Shown here: in pieces, positions 36,979 through 46,168 of the stretch
Layout: each line of letters starts with the position of its first letter
Position numbering within the stretch: the stretch's first letter is position 1
From: Lacrimispora saccharolytica
GTDB lineage: Bacteria > Bacillota > Clostridia > Lachnospirales > Lachnospiraceae
NCBI GenBank assembly: GCA_021531795.1
Contig: JADYUL010000002.1
Span: 62,001-126,000 of the forward strand
DNA length: 64,000 bases
Reading direction: 5' to 3'
The notes under the pieces: model-generated
What the model saw: the letters and a program-made list of their open reading frames with translations, nothing else
What the model was told of the DNA's origin: nothing
The model's database searches: none
Made by a program: the position numbers and the translations under genes

Positions 36979-38457
36979 ATGAGTGACGAATTTAAGGGCT
37001 TTCAGAACAGACCCGTTACTCTTAATGAGAAGAATAACCTGTTAGAGATTGAAGAGCATATGTATATTCTGGATGACGTTGAGAAACCGAACGTCTTCCG
37101 TAACATGTTCCCATACAGTGAGGTACCGAAGATACCGTTTAATGACAGGATTGTACCACATTGCATGCCAAAGGATATATGGATTACCGATACAACGTTT
37201 CGAGACGGTCAGCAGTCAAGAGCACCGTATACAACCGAACAGATTGTCACAATATATGATTATCTTCACAGACTGGGTGGAGAGAATGGTATGATCAGGG
37301 CTTCGGAGTTCTTCCTGTACAGCAAGAAGGACAGAGATGCTGTTGTTAAGTGTATGGAGAGAGGGTATGAATTCCCTGAGGTTACCAGCTGGATTCGTGC
37401 GAGCAAGGAGGACTTCAAGCTTGTCAAGGAGATAGGTATGAAGGAGACCGGTATTCTGGTATCCTGCTCGGATTATCATATCTTCCTTAAGCTTAAGATG
37501 ACCAGAAGACAGGCTATGGAGCACTATCTCAGTGTGGTAAGGGATTGTCTTGAAGAGGGTATTTCTGTCAGATGTCATCTGGAGGATATTACCAGGGCTG
37601 ATATATATGGATATGTTGTTCCGTTCTGCCTTGAGCTTATGAAGCTTATGGATGAGTACAAGATTCCCATTAAGATTCGTGCATGTGACACAATGGGATA
37701 CGGAGTTAACTTTTCCGGTGCGGTTATTCCAAGATCTGTACAGGGTATTATATATGCAATTCATACACATGCAGGTGTTCCCAGTGAGCTTATAGAGTGG
37801 CATGGACATAATGATTTCTATAAGGCGGTAGTAAATTCGACAACAGCATGGCTTTATGGCTGTTCGGCTATCAATACCTCACTCTTCGGTATCGGTGAGA
37901 GAACGGGTAATACACCATTGGAAGCAATGGTATTCGAGTATGCTCAGCTTAAAGGTGACCTAAACGGCATGGATACTACAGTTATTACAGAGCTTGCTGA
38001 GTATTATCAGAATGTTATAGGATATGACATACCTCCGAGAACACCGTTTGTAGGCAAGAACTTCAATGTTACAAGAGCCGGAGTTCATGCGGACGGATTG
38101 CTTAAGAATGAGGAGATATATAATATCTTTGATACAGAGAAGTTCCTTAACAGACCTGTTCTCTGTGCGGTAAGCAACACCTCGGGCTTAGCAGGTATTG
38201 CACACTGGATTAATACCTATTATAAGCTTCCTGATGAGTATAAAGTTGATAAGAATTCAGAACTTGTTCACAGAGTTAAGGAATGGGTAGATGAGGAATA
38301 TGCTGCAGGACGTGTAACGGTACTTACCGATGATGAGCTTGTGACTGTAATAATTAAGAACTGTGAGAAGCTGGGCATCAGACTTGAAAAGGGGTACATG
38401 GGTAAAGCTGACGGGATACCCAATAAAGTAGGACTGATTAAATGGGGGCAAAAATGA
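36979..38457 (+). CDS. HMGL-like condensing enzyme, probable Re-citrate synthase
   Basis: A 492-residue member of the isopropylmalate/homocitrate synthase superfamily (DRE-TIM metallolyases). The barrel motif TDTTFRDGQQS lies near residue 73 and the metal ligand motif HGHND near 275. The C-terminal LeuA regulatory dimer domain of isopropylmalate synthases is not recognisable. The protein sits in an operon with NADP-isocitrate dehydrogenase, which argues for citrate formation from oxaloacetate and acetyl-CoA by the Re-type enzyme known from Clostridium kluyveri. It could instead be a homocitrate or isopropylmalate-type synthase. GGAGAAGGAA precedes ATG 36979; codons further upstream in frame overlap the promoter. 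The stop overlaps the GntR start by 4 bases. Confidence 0.75.
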   Translation: MSDEFKGFQNRPVTLNEKNNLLEIEEHMYILDDVEKPNVFRNMFPYSEVPKIPFNDRIVPHCMPKDIWITDTTFRDGQQSRAPYTTEQIVTIYDYLHRLGGENGMIRASEFFLYSKKDRDAVVKCMERGYEFPEVTSWIRASKEDFKLVKEIGMKETGILVSCSDYHIFLKLKMTRRQAMEHYLSVVRDCLEEGISVRCHLEDITRADIYGYVVPFCLELMKLMDEYKIPIKIRACDTMGYGVNFSGAVIPRSVQGIIYAIHTHAGVPSELIEWHGHNDFYKAVVNSTTAWLYGCSAINTSLFGIGERTGNTPLEAMVFEYAQLKGDLNGMDTTVITELAEYYQNVIGYDIPPRTPFVGKNFNVTRAGVHADGLLKNEEIYNIFDTEKFLNRPVLCAVSNTSGLAGIAHWINTYYKLPDEYKVDKNSELVHRVKEWVDEEYAAGRVTVLTDDELVTVIIKNCEKLGIRLEKGYMGKADGIPNKVGLIKWGQK

Positions 38458-39134
38458 ACATAAAGGATGAAGTAACAGATAAATACAGCTTAAGAGGGCG
38501 TGTATACAGTAAGATTAGGGCCGACATACTTGAAGGCAGATATAAGAACAATGATGAACTTAGAGAACTTGCCATAGGCGAGGAGTTGGGTGTATCAAGA
38601 ACTCCTGTCAGAGAGGCGTTCAGACAGCTTGAACTTGAAGGACTGATTAGGATTGTGCCCAATAAGGGAGCCTATGTTACGGGAATCACAGCTAAGGATG
38701 TTAAGGATATCTACATGATTCGTTCCAAACTTGAGGGTCTGGCTGCAAGATGGGCTGTTGATAACATCACCAACGAGCAGATGGAAGAGATGGAAGAGAA
38801 TATCTATCTGTCTGAGTTTCACGGTGCCAAGGGTCACAGTGACCAGATAGCAGAGCTTGATAACAGATTCCACGAGATACTCTATGAAGCATGTAACAGT
38901 AAGCTTTTAGAGAATCAGCTTAGGGAGTATCATGAATATGTTCAAAGGGTGAGAAGGAAGACCCTGTCTGAGAATCACAGGTCTCTTGCCAGCACCAATG
39001 AGCATCGTAAGATTATGGAAGCCATCAAGTCGGGGGATAAGGACCTGGCTGAGGAGACAGCAACCAATCATATCAAGAATGCATATTCCAACATTGTAGC
39101 CAACGGACTGAAGGAATCATATCCGGAAGAATAA
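38454..39134 (+). CDS. GntR-family transcriptional regulator, FCD (FadR-like) type
   Basis: A 226-residue one-component regulator. The N-terminal winged helix (about 10-75: LRGRVYSKIRADILEGRY, then GVSRTPVREAFRQLELEGLI) binds DNA. The C-terminal FCD domain (about 85-215) has the Asp/His metal-ligand pattern (NRFHEI, EHRKI, TNHI) and probably senses a carboxylate. ATG 38454 has GGGGG 5 bases ahead and overlaps the previous stop as ATGA; ATG 38442 is less well placed. It lies between the citrate synthase-like and isocitrate dehydrogenase genes, suggesting it responds to citrate, 2-oxoglutarate or glutamate and acts at the palindrome near 36890. Confidence 0.93.
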   Translation: MNIKDEVTDKYSLRGRVYSKIRADILEGRYKNNDELRELAIGEELGVSRTPVREAFRQLELEGLIRIVPNKGAYVTGITAKDVKDIYMIRSKLEGLAARWAVDNITNEQMEEMEENIYLSEFHGAKGHSDQIAELDNRFHEILYEACNSKLLENQLREYHEYVQRVRRKTLSENHRSLASTNEHRKIMEAIKSGDKDLAEETATNHIKNAYSNIVANGLKESYPEE

Positions 39135-39152
39135 ATACCAAGGAGATAATTT

Positions 39153-40358
39153 ATGAGCAAAATTGCGATGACTACACCACTCGTTGAAATGGACGGAGAC
39201 GAGATGACCAGAATACTCTGGCAGATGATTAAGGATGAGTTATTACTTCCCTTTATTGATCTTAAGACAGAGTACTACGATCTTGGTCTTGAGCACAGGA
39301 ACGAAACCAATGATCAGGTTACCGTAGACAGTGCCAACGCAACACTTAAATACGGAGTGGCTGTTAAGTGTGCAACCATTACACCCAACGCAGCACGTAT
39401 GGATGAGTACAAGCTTAAGAAGATGTACAAGAGTCCTAACGGAACCATAAGAGCGATGCTTGACGGAACCGTATTCCGTACACCTATTATCGTTAAGGGG
39501 ATCGAGCCCTGTGTTCGCAATTGGGAGAAACCTATCACACTTGCGCGTCACGCTTACGGTGATGTGTATAAGAATGTTGAGATAGCTGTACCGGGTGCAG
39601 GCAAGGCTGAGCTTGTATTTACAGGTGAGGACGGAACTAAGATAACAGAGACCATTCATGAGTTTGACGGTCCGGGTATTATCCAGGGTATGCACAATAC
39701 GGTTAAGAGTATTGAAAGCTTCGCAAGATGCTGCTTAAGCTATGCTGTTGATACTAAGCAGGATATCTGGTTTGCGACCAAGGATACCATTTCCAAGAAG
39801 TATGACCACAGATTCAAGGATATCTTCATGGAGATATATGAGGAAGAGTATAAGGATAAGTTTGAGGAGCTTGGAATAGAGTATTTCTATACATTGATTG
39901 ATGATGCTGTTGCAAGAGTTATGAAGAGCAAGGGAGGATTCATCTGGGCATGTAAGAATTATGACGGAGATGTTATGAGTGATATGGTTAGCTCCGCCTT
40001 CGGTTCTCTTGCCATGATGACATCAGTGCTGGTATCTCCCACGGGTGTATATGAGTATGAAGCTGCTCACGGAACCGTACAGCGTCATTACTACAAGTAT
40101 CTGAAGGGTGAAGAGACCTCTACCAACTCAGTTGCAACCATTTTTGCATGGACAGGCGCATTAAGAAAGCGCGGTGAACTTGACGGATTAAAGGATTTGT
40201 GTGCTTTCGCCGACAGACTGGAGAGTGCGACTCTAAGAACCATTGAGTCAGGCAGGATGACCAAGGATTTAGCACTGATAACAAGCATTAAGGATGTCAC
40301 AGTACTAAATTCCATGGATTTCATCAAAGCAATAAGAACTGAATTAGAGAAGGGATGA
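39153..40358 (+). CDS. icd: NADP-dependent isocitrate dehydrogenase
   Basis: Oxidises isocitrate to 2-oxoglutarate with NADPH production. The 401-residue protein is of the homodimeric, eukaryote-like type: [17 protein letters not shown] at the start, [17 protein letters not shown] for substrate binding, [24 protein letters not shown], and [16 protein letters not shown] precedes ATG 39153. With the upstream gene it gives the oxidative branch to glutamate; aconitase is not in the window. Its 3-prime end overlaps the convergent ABC-F gene by 15 bases. Confidence 0.95.
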   Translation: MSKIAMTTPLVEMDGDEMTRILWQMIKDELLLPFIDLKTEYYDLGLEHRNETNDQVTVDSANATLKYGVAVKCATITPNAARMDEYKLKKMYKSPNGTIRAMLDGTVFRTPIIVKGIEPCVRNWEKPITLARHAYGDVYKNVEIAVPGAGKAELVFTGEDGTKITETIHEFDGPGIIQGMHNTVKSIESFARCCLSYAVDTKQDIWFATKDTISKKYDHRFKDIFMEIYEEEYKDKFEELGIEYFYTLIDDAVARVMKSKGGFIWACKNYDGDVMSDMVSSAFGSLAMMTSVLVSPTGVYEYEAAHGTVQRHYYKYLKGEETSTNSVATIFAWTGALRKRGELDGLKDLCAFADRLESATLRTIESGRMTKDLALITSIKDVTVLNSMDFIKAIRTELEKG

Positions 40359-42254
40359 TAATTCTTCCCACTTATCATAGAGAATCAGGAGTTCTTCGTC
40401 GAGGGACTCCTTTTCTTTTTGTTTTTTGATAAGACCGGCGGTGTCGGTGCCGTTTGATGAGTCGTTAAGCCAGGCATCAATATCGCTTATGGCCTGTTCG
40501 GTATGCGCTATCTTATCCTCTAGCTTATTTAGGTCATTGTTTAATTTCTTGATACGGGCCGCCTCGGCCTTTTGGGCCTTATAATCAAGGGCTGCCGCTT
40601 CGTTCTTAATATTATTGGAACTTATCTTAAGAGAACCGGCAGAAGTAGTATTTTCCTGTTTCTTCTCAAGATAATAATCATAATTTCCCAGATATTCAGT
40701 GAGTCCTTCACTATTAAGCTCCAGTATCCTGTCAGCGGTACGGTTGATGAAATATCTGTCGTGGCTGACATAGAGAAGAGTACCTGTGTAATTATTAAGA
40801 GCATTCTCCAGAATCTCCTTGGAGGTAATATCGAGGTGGTTCGTTGGCTCATCAAGAATCAAGAGATTGGCTTCGCTTAACATGAGCTTGGCAAGACTAA
40901 CCCTGCCCTTCTCACCACCGGACAGATTGTGGATCGGCTTAAATACATCATCTCCCGTGAAGAGAAAAGCTGCAAGCATGTTCCTAATCTCTGTATTGGT
41001 AAGGGTGGGGAAGTCATCACTGATTTCTTCAAATATTGTTTTGTCATCATGAAGTACGTGATGCTCCTGGTCGTAATATCCGATGCAGACATTGGTTCCA
41101 AGTTTAATCTTACCGCTATCGGCACTTACTATATTGTTAATTATCTTAAGGATTGTCGTCTTACCGGTTCCGTTATCACCTATTATGGCCACATGATCAC
41201 CTCGACGCAGACTGAAGTTTATATCGGTAAACAGCCTATGGTCATAGGCTTTGGTAAGGTCTGTAACATCTAAGACATTCTTGCCGCTCTCGATCCTGGG
41301 AGAGAGGACTATCTGCATGCTGTTGTTATTTTCGGTGGGCTTATCGATAAGTTCAATCTTCTCAAGCATGTGGGCACGTGAGTCGGCACGCTTAATCGAC
41401 TTTTCACGATTGAAGGAGCGCAGTTTCTCGATTACTTCCTGCTGATGTTTGATATCACGCTGCTGGTTTAGGTAAGCATTAAGCTGACTTACTCTTATTA
41501 TTTCCTTCTTGGCAGCATAGTCTGAATAATTGCCGGTAAATGAGGTACATACACCGCAATCAAGCTCAACCACATGGTCAACGATTCTGTCAAGGAAATA
41601 TCTGTCGTGGCTGACAATAAGAACAGCACCCTTGTAATTAAGTAGATAATTCTCAAGCCAGATTATAGAATTCATATCCAGGTGATTGGTTGGCTCATCC
41701 AAGATGATCATATCGGGTGTGCCGACTAGGAGTTTGGATAAGGCAACCCTTGTTTTCTGGCCGCCGGACAGAGTGTTGACGGGTTTGCCAAATTCTTCCT
41801 CTGAGAAACCCAGACCCTTAAGTGTACCACTTATATCTGAAGCAATTCTGTACCCTCCGGCTCTGTCGAAGGCTTCCTCAAGCTTGTGGTAATCTTCCAT
41901 AAGCACCTCAAGCTCGCGGCCCTTAACATCGCCCATCTCTTTTTCCATATCTCGAAGAGCCTGCTCGTCGCTTATCAGGGCTTCCTTGACCTTAAGAACC
42001 TCTTCATAGATGGTTGCATCTGAATCAATTATTGCATTCTGGGGCAGATAGCCAACACTGACTCCCTTGTTAAGTGAGATGTTACCGCCATCCTTATCAA
42101 GCTCATTCATGATAATCCTTATCAAGGTGGTTTTACCGGAGCCGTTGATTCCGACTAAGGCGGTTTTGTCATATTCATTCATATGAAAACTGACATCCTT
42201 AAGGATATGATTATCATTAAAATATTTATTTATATTGCTTACCTGAAGTATCAT
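40344..42254 (-). CDS. ABC-F family ATP-binding protein
   Basis: Cytoplasmic protein of 636 residues with two ABC domains and no membrane segment, so not a transporter. The first domain has [24 protein letters not shown] and [10 protein letters not shown]; the second has [25 protein letters not shown] and [11 protein letters not shown] charged linker (P-site tRNA interaction motif region) joins them, and a C-terminal coiled coil (about 560-636) ends the protein. ABC-F proteins act on ribosomes; this could be a YdiF/Uup-type housekeeping factor, and a resistance role cannot be told from sequence. ATG 42254 has AGGTG 6 bases ahead on the minus strand; GTG 42263 is an alternative. Confidence 0.92.
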   Translation of the reverse strand: MILQVSNINKYFNDNHILKDVSFHMNEYDKTALVGINGSGKTTLIRIIMNELDKDGGNISLNKGVSVGYLPQNAIIDSDATIYEEVLKVKEALISDEQALRDMEKEMGDVKGRELEVLMEDYHKLEEAFDRAGGYRIASDISGTLKGLGFSEEEFGKPVNTLSGGQKTRVALSKLLVGTPDMIILDEPTNHLDMNSIIWLENYLLNYKGAVLIVSHDRYFLDRIVDHVVELDCGVCTSFTGNYSDYAAKKEIIRVSQLNAYLNQQRDIKHQQEVIEKLRSFNREKSIKRADSRAHMLEKIELIDKPTENNNSMQIVLSPRIESGKNVLDVTDLTKAYDHRLFTDINFSLRRGDHVAIIGDNGTGKTTILKIINNIVSADSGKIKLGTNVCIGYYDQEHHVLHDDKTIFEEISDDFPTLTNTEIRNMLAAFLFTGDDVFKPIHNLSGGEKGRVSLAKLMLSEANLLILDEPTNHLDITSKEILENALNNYTGTLLYVSHDRYFINRTADRILELNSEGLTEYLGNYDYYLEKKQENTTSAGSLKISSNNIKNEAAALDYKAQKAEAARIKKLNNDLNKLEDKIAHTEQAISDIDAWLNDSSNGTDTAGLIKKQKEKESLDEELLILYDKWEELSSLL

Positions 42255-42295
42255 ATTTTGCACCTAATTAATGAGTCCAATGATGGGCTTGGCTA

Positions 42296-42324
42296 TTGCT
42301 AGAATCAAGCAAAAGTGACATAAT
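42296..42324 (+). promoter_or_regulatory. Promoter of the tyrA-rex-nnr-alr operon
   Basis: TTGCTA (42296-42301), a 17-base spacer and CATAAT (42319-42324) with an extended TGn just before it. A TTAACAA Rex-type half-site follows at 42326-42332, but the matching left half is poor. Confidence 0.6.
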
Positions 42325-42391
42325 ATTAACAAACGTCGGGCATATTATACAAGGTTTGGTCCGTTGTTTCAACTTAATTCAGAGGATGCAT

Positions 42392-43255
42392 ATGACGATT
42401 AACAGTGATACCAAATTTTTGATAGTGGGCTTAGGTCTTATTGGCGGAAGTTATTGCCTGGGACTGCGTAAGCAGGGCTATAGGGTAAGCGCCATTGCCA
42501 GACGTAAGGAGACCATAGATTATGCACTTACTCACGGCATTATTGATGAAGGAAGCATCAGTGCCGATGCAGGACTTATTGGTGAGGCAGATATTATTAT
42601 TTCGGGACTGTATCCGCATACCTTTTATGAATGGGTAAGTGAGAATCAGAAATTATTTAAGTCAGGCGCTCTGCTTACCGATGTGACCGGTGTTAAGGGC
42701 TGTATCGTATATAAGATTCAGGAGCTTCTTCGTGAAGACGTAGAATTCATATCTGCTCATCCCATGGCGGGTAAGGAGACGGTGGGTGTTGAGAACGCCG
42801 ATGAGAAGATATTTGTCGGTGCTAACTATATTATTGTTCCAACAGAGAAGAACAGTGAAGAAGCTGTTAATGCAAGCAGGGAGTTGGCAACTATACTTAA
42901 CTTCGGACATATTTCCTGCTTATCGCCTAAGGAGCATGATGAGATAATAGGTTTTGTATCACAGCTTACACATTGTATTGCAGTAAGCCTCATGAATGTA
43001 TCTGACAATGATAAACTGGTTAATTACGTGGGAGATTCGTTCAGAGATCTTACAAGAATCGCCAAGATTAATGAGAATATGTGGACGGAGCTCTTTATCT
43101 CTAATAAGAATGCACTTGTTAATAATATTGACAGGTTTATGAATGAGCTTAAGGACCTAAGGGACTGCATAGAGACTGAGGATGCAGACAGGATTAAGCA
43201 GAAAATGATCTGCTCTACTAAGCGCAGATCTTTATTTGATAAGAAACAGGAGTAG
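42392..43255 (+). CDS. tyrA: Prephenate dehydrogenase
   Basis: NAD(P)-dependent enzyme that converts prephenate to 4-hydroxyphenylpyruvate for tyrosine. The 287-residue protein has the Rossmann motif LIVGLGLIGGSYCLGL near the start, DVTGVKG, SAHPMAGKETVGVENA and the SQLTHCIAVSLM active-site region. No chorismate mutase or ACT domain is fused. ATG 42392 has AGAGG 6 bases ahead; ATG 42386 is also in frame but too close. First gene of the operon continuing into rex. Confidence 0.93.
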   Translation: MTINSDTKFLIVGLGLIGGSYCLGLRKQGYRVSAIARRKETIDYALTHGIIDEGSISADAGLIGEADIIISGLYPHTFYEWVSENQKLFKSGALLTDVTGVKGCIVYKIQELLREDVEFISAHPMAGKETVGVENADEKIFVGANYIIVPTEKNSEEAVNASRELATILNFGHISCLSPKEHDEIIGFVSQLTHCIAVSLMNVSDNDKLVNYVGDSFRDLTRIAKINENMWTELFISNKNALVNNIDRFMNELKDLRDCIETEDADRIKQKMICSTKRRSLFDKKQE

Positions 43256-43259
43256 TATC

Positions 43260-43886
43260 GTGCAGGACAAGAGTATTTCGCAGGCTGTTATCGGCAGACT
43301 GCCAAGATATTACAGGTATCTGGGTGACCTGAAGGATGAAGGAGTAGAGAGAATATCCAGTAAAGAGCTGTCAATTCTTATGAAGGTGACAGCCAGCCAG
43401 ATAAGACAGGACTTCAATAACTTCGGAGGCTTCGGTCAGCAGGGGTATGGTTATAATGTAAGCTATCTCTATGAAGAGATAGGTAAGATACTGGGATTAA
43501 ATGAGGATCACCATCTAATAATAATTGGTGCCGGTAACCTGGGACGTGCTTTGACCAATTATAGCAATTTTGGTAACAGAGGCTTTATCTTCGAGGGCAT
43601 TTTTGACAAATCAAGCGAACTTATCGGCAAGAAGGTGGGGCTACTCACGGTGAAGCCCATGGAAGAGTTAGAGGCCTTCATTGAGGAGCACAGTATAGAT
43701 ATTGTCGTGATTGCGATACCTAAGACCGGGGCCGTATCGGTTGCTGACAGAGTGGTCAAGTGCGGAATTAAGGCGATATGGAATTTCGCACACGTGGATC
43801 TTTTAGTACCGCCTGATGTTGTTGTTGAGAATGTTCATTTGAGTGACAGCCTTATGAAACTGAGTTATATGTTGACTGTCAGATAG
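43260..43886 (+). CDS. rex: Redox-sensing transcriptional repressor Rex
   Basis: Senses the NADH/NAD ratio and represses fermentation and electron-transfer genes in Firmicutes. The 208-residue protein has an N-terminal winged helix (LPRYYRYL, SASQ-type SQIRQDFNNFGGFGQQGYGY) and a Rossmann domain (IIIGAGNLGRALTNY) with the C-terminal swap helix. GTG 43260 is chosen because AGGAG at 43248-43252 lies 7 bases ahead; the longer frame would overlap tyrA. Target sites elsewhere in the window were not convincing. Confidence 0.95.
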   Translation: MQDKSISQAVIGRLPRYYRYLGDLKDEGVERISSKELSILMKVTASQIRQDFNNFGGFGQQGYGYNVSYLYEEIGKILGLNEDHHLIIIGAGNLGRALTNYSNFGNRGFIFEGIFDKSSELIGKKVGLLTVKPMEELEAFIEEHSIDIVVIAIPKTGAVSVADRVVKCGIKAIWNFAHVDLLVPPDVVVENVHLSDSLMKLSYMLTVR

Positions 43887-43894
43887 GATAGGCT

Positions 43895-44569
43895 ATGAGC
43901 AGGGAAGATGACAGATTACGGATAGCTGTTGAGAAGCAGCGTATTCCGATTGTAACACTTGATAACAAATGGCATAAAATCTGGACCATGATTGAGAAGC
44001 CGGGCTCGGTCAAGAAGGATGAGAAGGTCTTAAACGATCTGCTCAGGCGACAGGGCAAGCTTGGATGCGAACTTAAGGATATCAAGAAGCTTAAGAAGAA
44101 GCTGATGGATGAAATCGTTAGCAGCATGGACGAGGCTGAGAACGAGGGTAAAGTTGAGGAAAATAAGCGCCTGATCGAAGAGTGTAATGACAAGTCGGCC
44201 GGGCTGGAGGAAGAACTTGATACTCTTCCGGAGAAGATAGATGAGCTTAACCGTAATATCATGTTCGAGACGGCTGAATGCTGTTATTACTGCCTTCACA
44301 GCAATGAAAAGGAGATAAATGAACTTGCTGAGTGGATAGGCAATATCAGGGTAGAGCTTAAGAAGAATGTGGTCAGAAAGCAGGAGATGGAGATTCAGAA
44401 CGGTATCATATACGGATATATGAATGATATCTTCGGCGCAAGTGTGGCGGATCTTATGGAACTCAAGTATAATCCTATGGACAGGCTCAATCAGCTCAAA
44501 GCAATAAGAGATGAGCAGCGTAACAAGGAGAAGGATAAAGAGAAAGAGGCAGAGAAGGAAAAGGGGTAG
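43895..44569 (+). CDS. Uncharacterised coiled-coil protein
   Basis: A 224-residue soluble, highly charged protein with no domain I recognise. Most of it (about 40-125 and 135-165) is predicted coiled coil by heptad-like Leu/Ile/Lys/Glu patterns, with a CCYYC cluster near residue 128-132 and a Lys/Glu-rich tail (about 205-224). It lies 8 bases after rex and 33 before nnr in the same direction, so it is part of the operon. The ribosome site at ATG 43895 is weak. Confidence 0.75.
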   Translation: MSREDDRLRIAVEKQRIPIVTLDNKWHKIWTMIEKPGSVKKDEKVLNDLLRRQGKLGCELKDIKKLKKKLMDEIVSSMDEAENEGKVEENKRLIEECNDKSAGLEEELDTLPEKIDELNRNIMFETAECCYYCLHSNEKEINELAEWIGNIRVELKKNVVRKQEMEIQNGIIYGYMNDIFGASVADLMELKYNPMDRLNQLKAIRDEQRNKEKDKEKEAEKEKG

Positions 44570-44602
44570 GAGAGTAATTCCTTCAAAATAATTGGTGAAT
44601 GA

Positions 44603-46168
44603 ATGAAAGAATACATACTTACACGAGAAGAGATTAAGAGATACGAGGACAACGCCATGAGCGTCCTTGGACTTAAACAGGAGGTTCTTATGGAGAGGGC
44701 CGCCGTTGCAATATTAAATTATATTCTTGAACAGTTCCCGAATAAGAACAGGAATATAATCGTAGTCTGTGGAATGAGCAACAATGGCGCCGACGGAATT
44801 GCTACGGCAAGGCTGCTTAAGGAGTATGGGTATAATTCTTTCATATATCTGTGCGGTGGTCAGACCAAATGCAGTGAAGTATATAAGAATCAGCTTAATA
44901 TAGCATCATATTACGCAATTCCTATTGTTGATAATCTCAATGATGAATATGACATTATTATTGATGCAATCTTTGGCTTCGGTCTTAACAGACCGATAGA
45001 GGGTGACATTGCAGAGGTTATTAATAAACTGAATAGTAAGCGCGGATACAAGATAAGTATTGATATTCCATCCGGTATTGAATGTGATACAGGTAATGTA
45101 CTTGGAACAGCCTTCAATGCAGACACTACTGTTACCTTCGGTTTCTACAAGAGGGGCCACTATCTCAGAGACGGTCTGATTCATTCCGGTACCATTGTAA
45201 AACGTAATATTGGTATCAATGAATACTGTTTCCTGGACAGGAAGCCGGAGATGTTCATGTATATCTACGATGACAGTCATACCTCAAGAATTGATATCGG
45301 CAGGAATGAGATGGGCAACAAGGGTTCATTCGGCAAGGTACTTATAATCGCAGGAAGAGAGGATATGAGCGGAGCCTGTGTGCTTGCTGCCAAATCAGCA
45401 CTTCGAAGCGGCTGCGGTATGGTAGCGGTGCTTACAGAGGAGAGTAACAGAACCATACTTATTTCAGCACTTCCGGAATGTATTGTTTATTCCTACAAGG
45501 ATGAATCCGAAATAGATACAGTATTTGCACAGGCAGAGAAGTGGGCTGACGTTATTGCGGTTGGACCCGGTATTGGTGTGGATAATATCGGTCTTAAGCT
45601 TACCAGACTGTCGATATTCAATTCCAACAAGCCTCTGATCGTTGATGCGGATGCGATCAATATTCTTGCAAGGAATAAGCGACTGAAGATTCAACTGCTT
45701 GACAGACTTGGCAATTCCGACACACACAGAACTCTTATCTTTACTCCTCATATTAAGGAGTTCGCCCGATTATCCGAAAAGCCTATGGAAAAGATTATCT
45801 CAGATAAGGCAGGCGTATGTCAGTTCTTCTCACGGCAGTTCCACTGTGTCCTTGCGCTTAAGGATGCATATACCGTTGTATGTGAGAACGACAATATATA
45901 TATAAATATCATCAGTAATGATGCAATGGCTACCGCAGGTAGCGGAGACGTACTTACGGGACTCATGGCCAGTATCATCTCGCAGTATATCAAGAGAGAT
46001 AATATACTGGAGCATCCTAATGCCACCAAGGAGGACTTCCCCTTCTTCGGTGCGGTTATGAGTGTCTTTATCCACAGTAGGGCCGGTCTTAAGGCGGCTG
46101 AGATGAACGGAAGGTCATACATGATAGCCAGCGACGTTATTGAGAAGTTCGGCGAGGTACTAATCTAA
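44603..46168 (+). CDS. nnr: Bifunctional NAD(P)H-hydrate epimerase / ADP-dependent NAD(P)H-hydrate dehydratase
   Basis: Repairs hydrated NADH and NADPH. The N-terminal YjeF_N epimerase domain (about 1-210) has GMSNNGADGIATARLL and DAIFGFGLNRP; the C-terminal YjeF_C kinase-fold dehydratase (about 235-521) has GSFGKVLIIAGREDMSGA, VGPGIG, TPHIKEFARL and the ATASGSGDVLTG-type motif (TAGSGDVLTGL). The 521 residues equal the usual fused form. ATG 44603 is preceded only by a weak GGTGA site. The stop overlaps alr by one base. Confidence 0.94.
   Translation: MKEYILTREEIKRYEDNAMSVLGLKQEVLMERAAVAILNYILEQFPNKNRNIIVVCGMSNNGADGIATARLLKEYGYNSFIYLCGGQTKCSEVYKNQLNIASYYAIPIVDNLNDEYDIIIDAIFGFGLNRPIEGDIAEVINKLNSKRGYKISIDIPSGIECDTGNVLGTAFNADTTVTFGFYKRGHYLRDGLIHSGTIVKRNIGINEYCFLDRKPEMFMYIYDDSHTSRIDIGRNEMGNKGSFGKVLIIAGREDMSGACVLAAKSALRSGCGMVAVLTEESNRTILISALPECIVYSYKDESEIDTVFAQAEKWADVIAVGPGIGVDNIGLKLTRLSIFNSNKPLIVDADAINILARNKRLKIQLLDRLGNSDTHRTLIFTPHIKEFARLSEKPMEKIISDKAGVCQFFSRQFHCVLALKDAYTVVCENDNIYINIISNDAMATAGSGDVLTGLMASIISQYIKRDNILEHPNATKEDFPFFGAVMSVFIHSRAGLKAAEMNGRSYMIASDVIEKFGEVLI

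Noticed and set aside
37216-37809. Minus-strand open frame of 197 codons opposite the citrate synthase-like gene
   Set aside because: Shadow of a conserved gene on the other strand; composition is rich in His, Cys and Asn as expected for antisense frames.
42315-42332. Possible Rex operator (TTGTTAA-N4-TTAACAA type) at the tyrA-rex promoter
   Set aside because: The right half TTAACAA (42326-42332) is perfect but the left half matches only about 3 of 7 bases. The position after the -10 box is attractive, but this is too weak to call.
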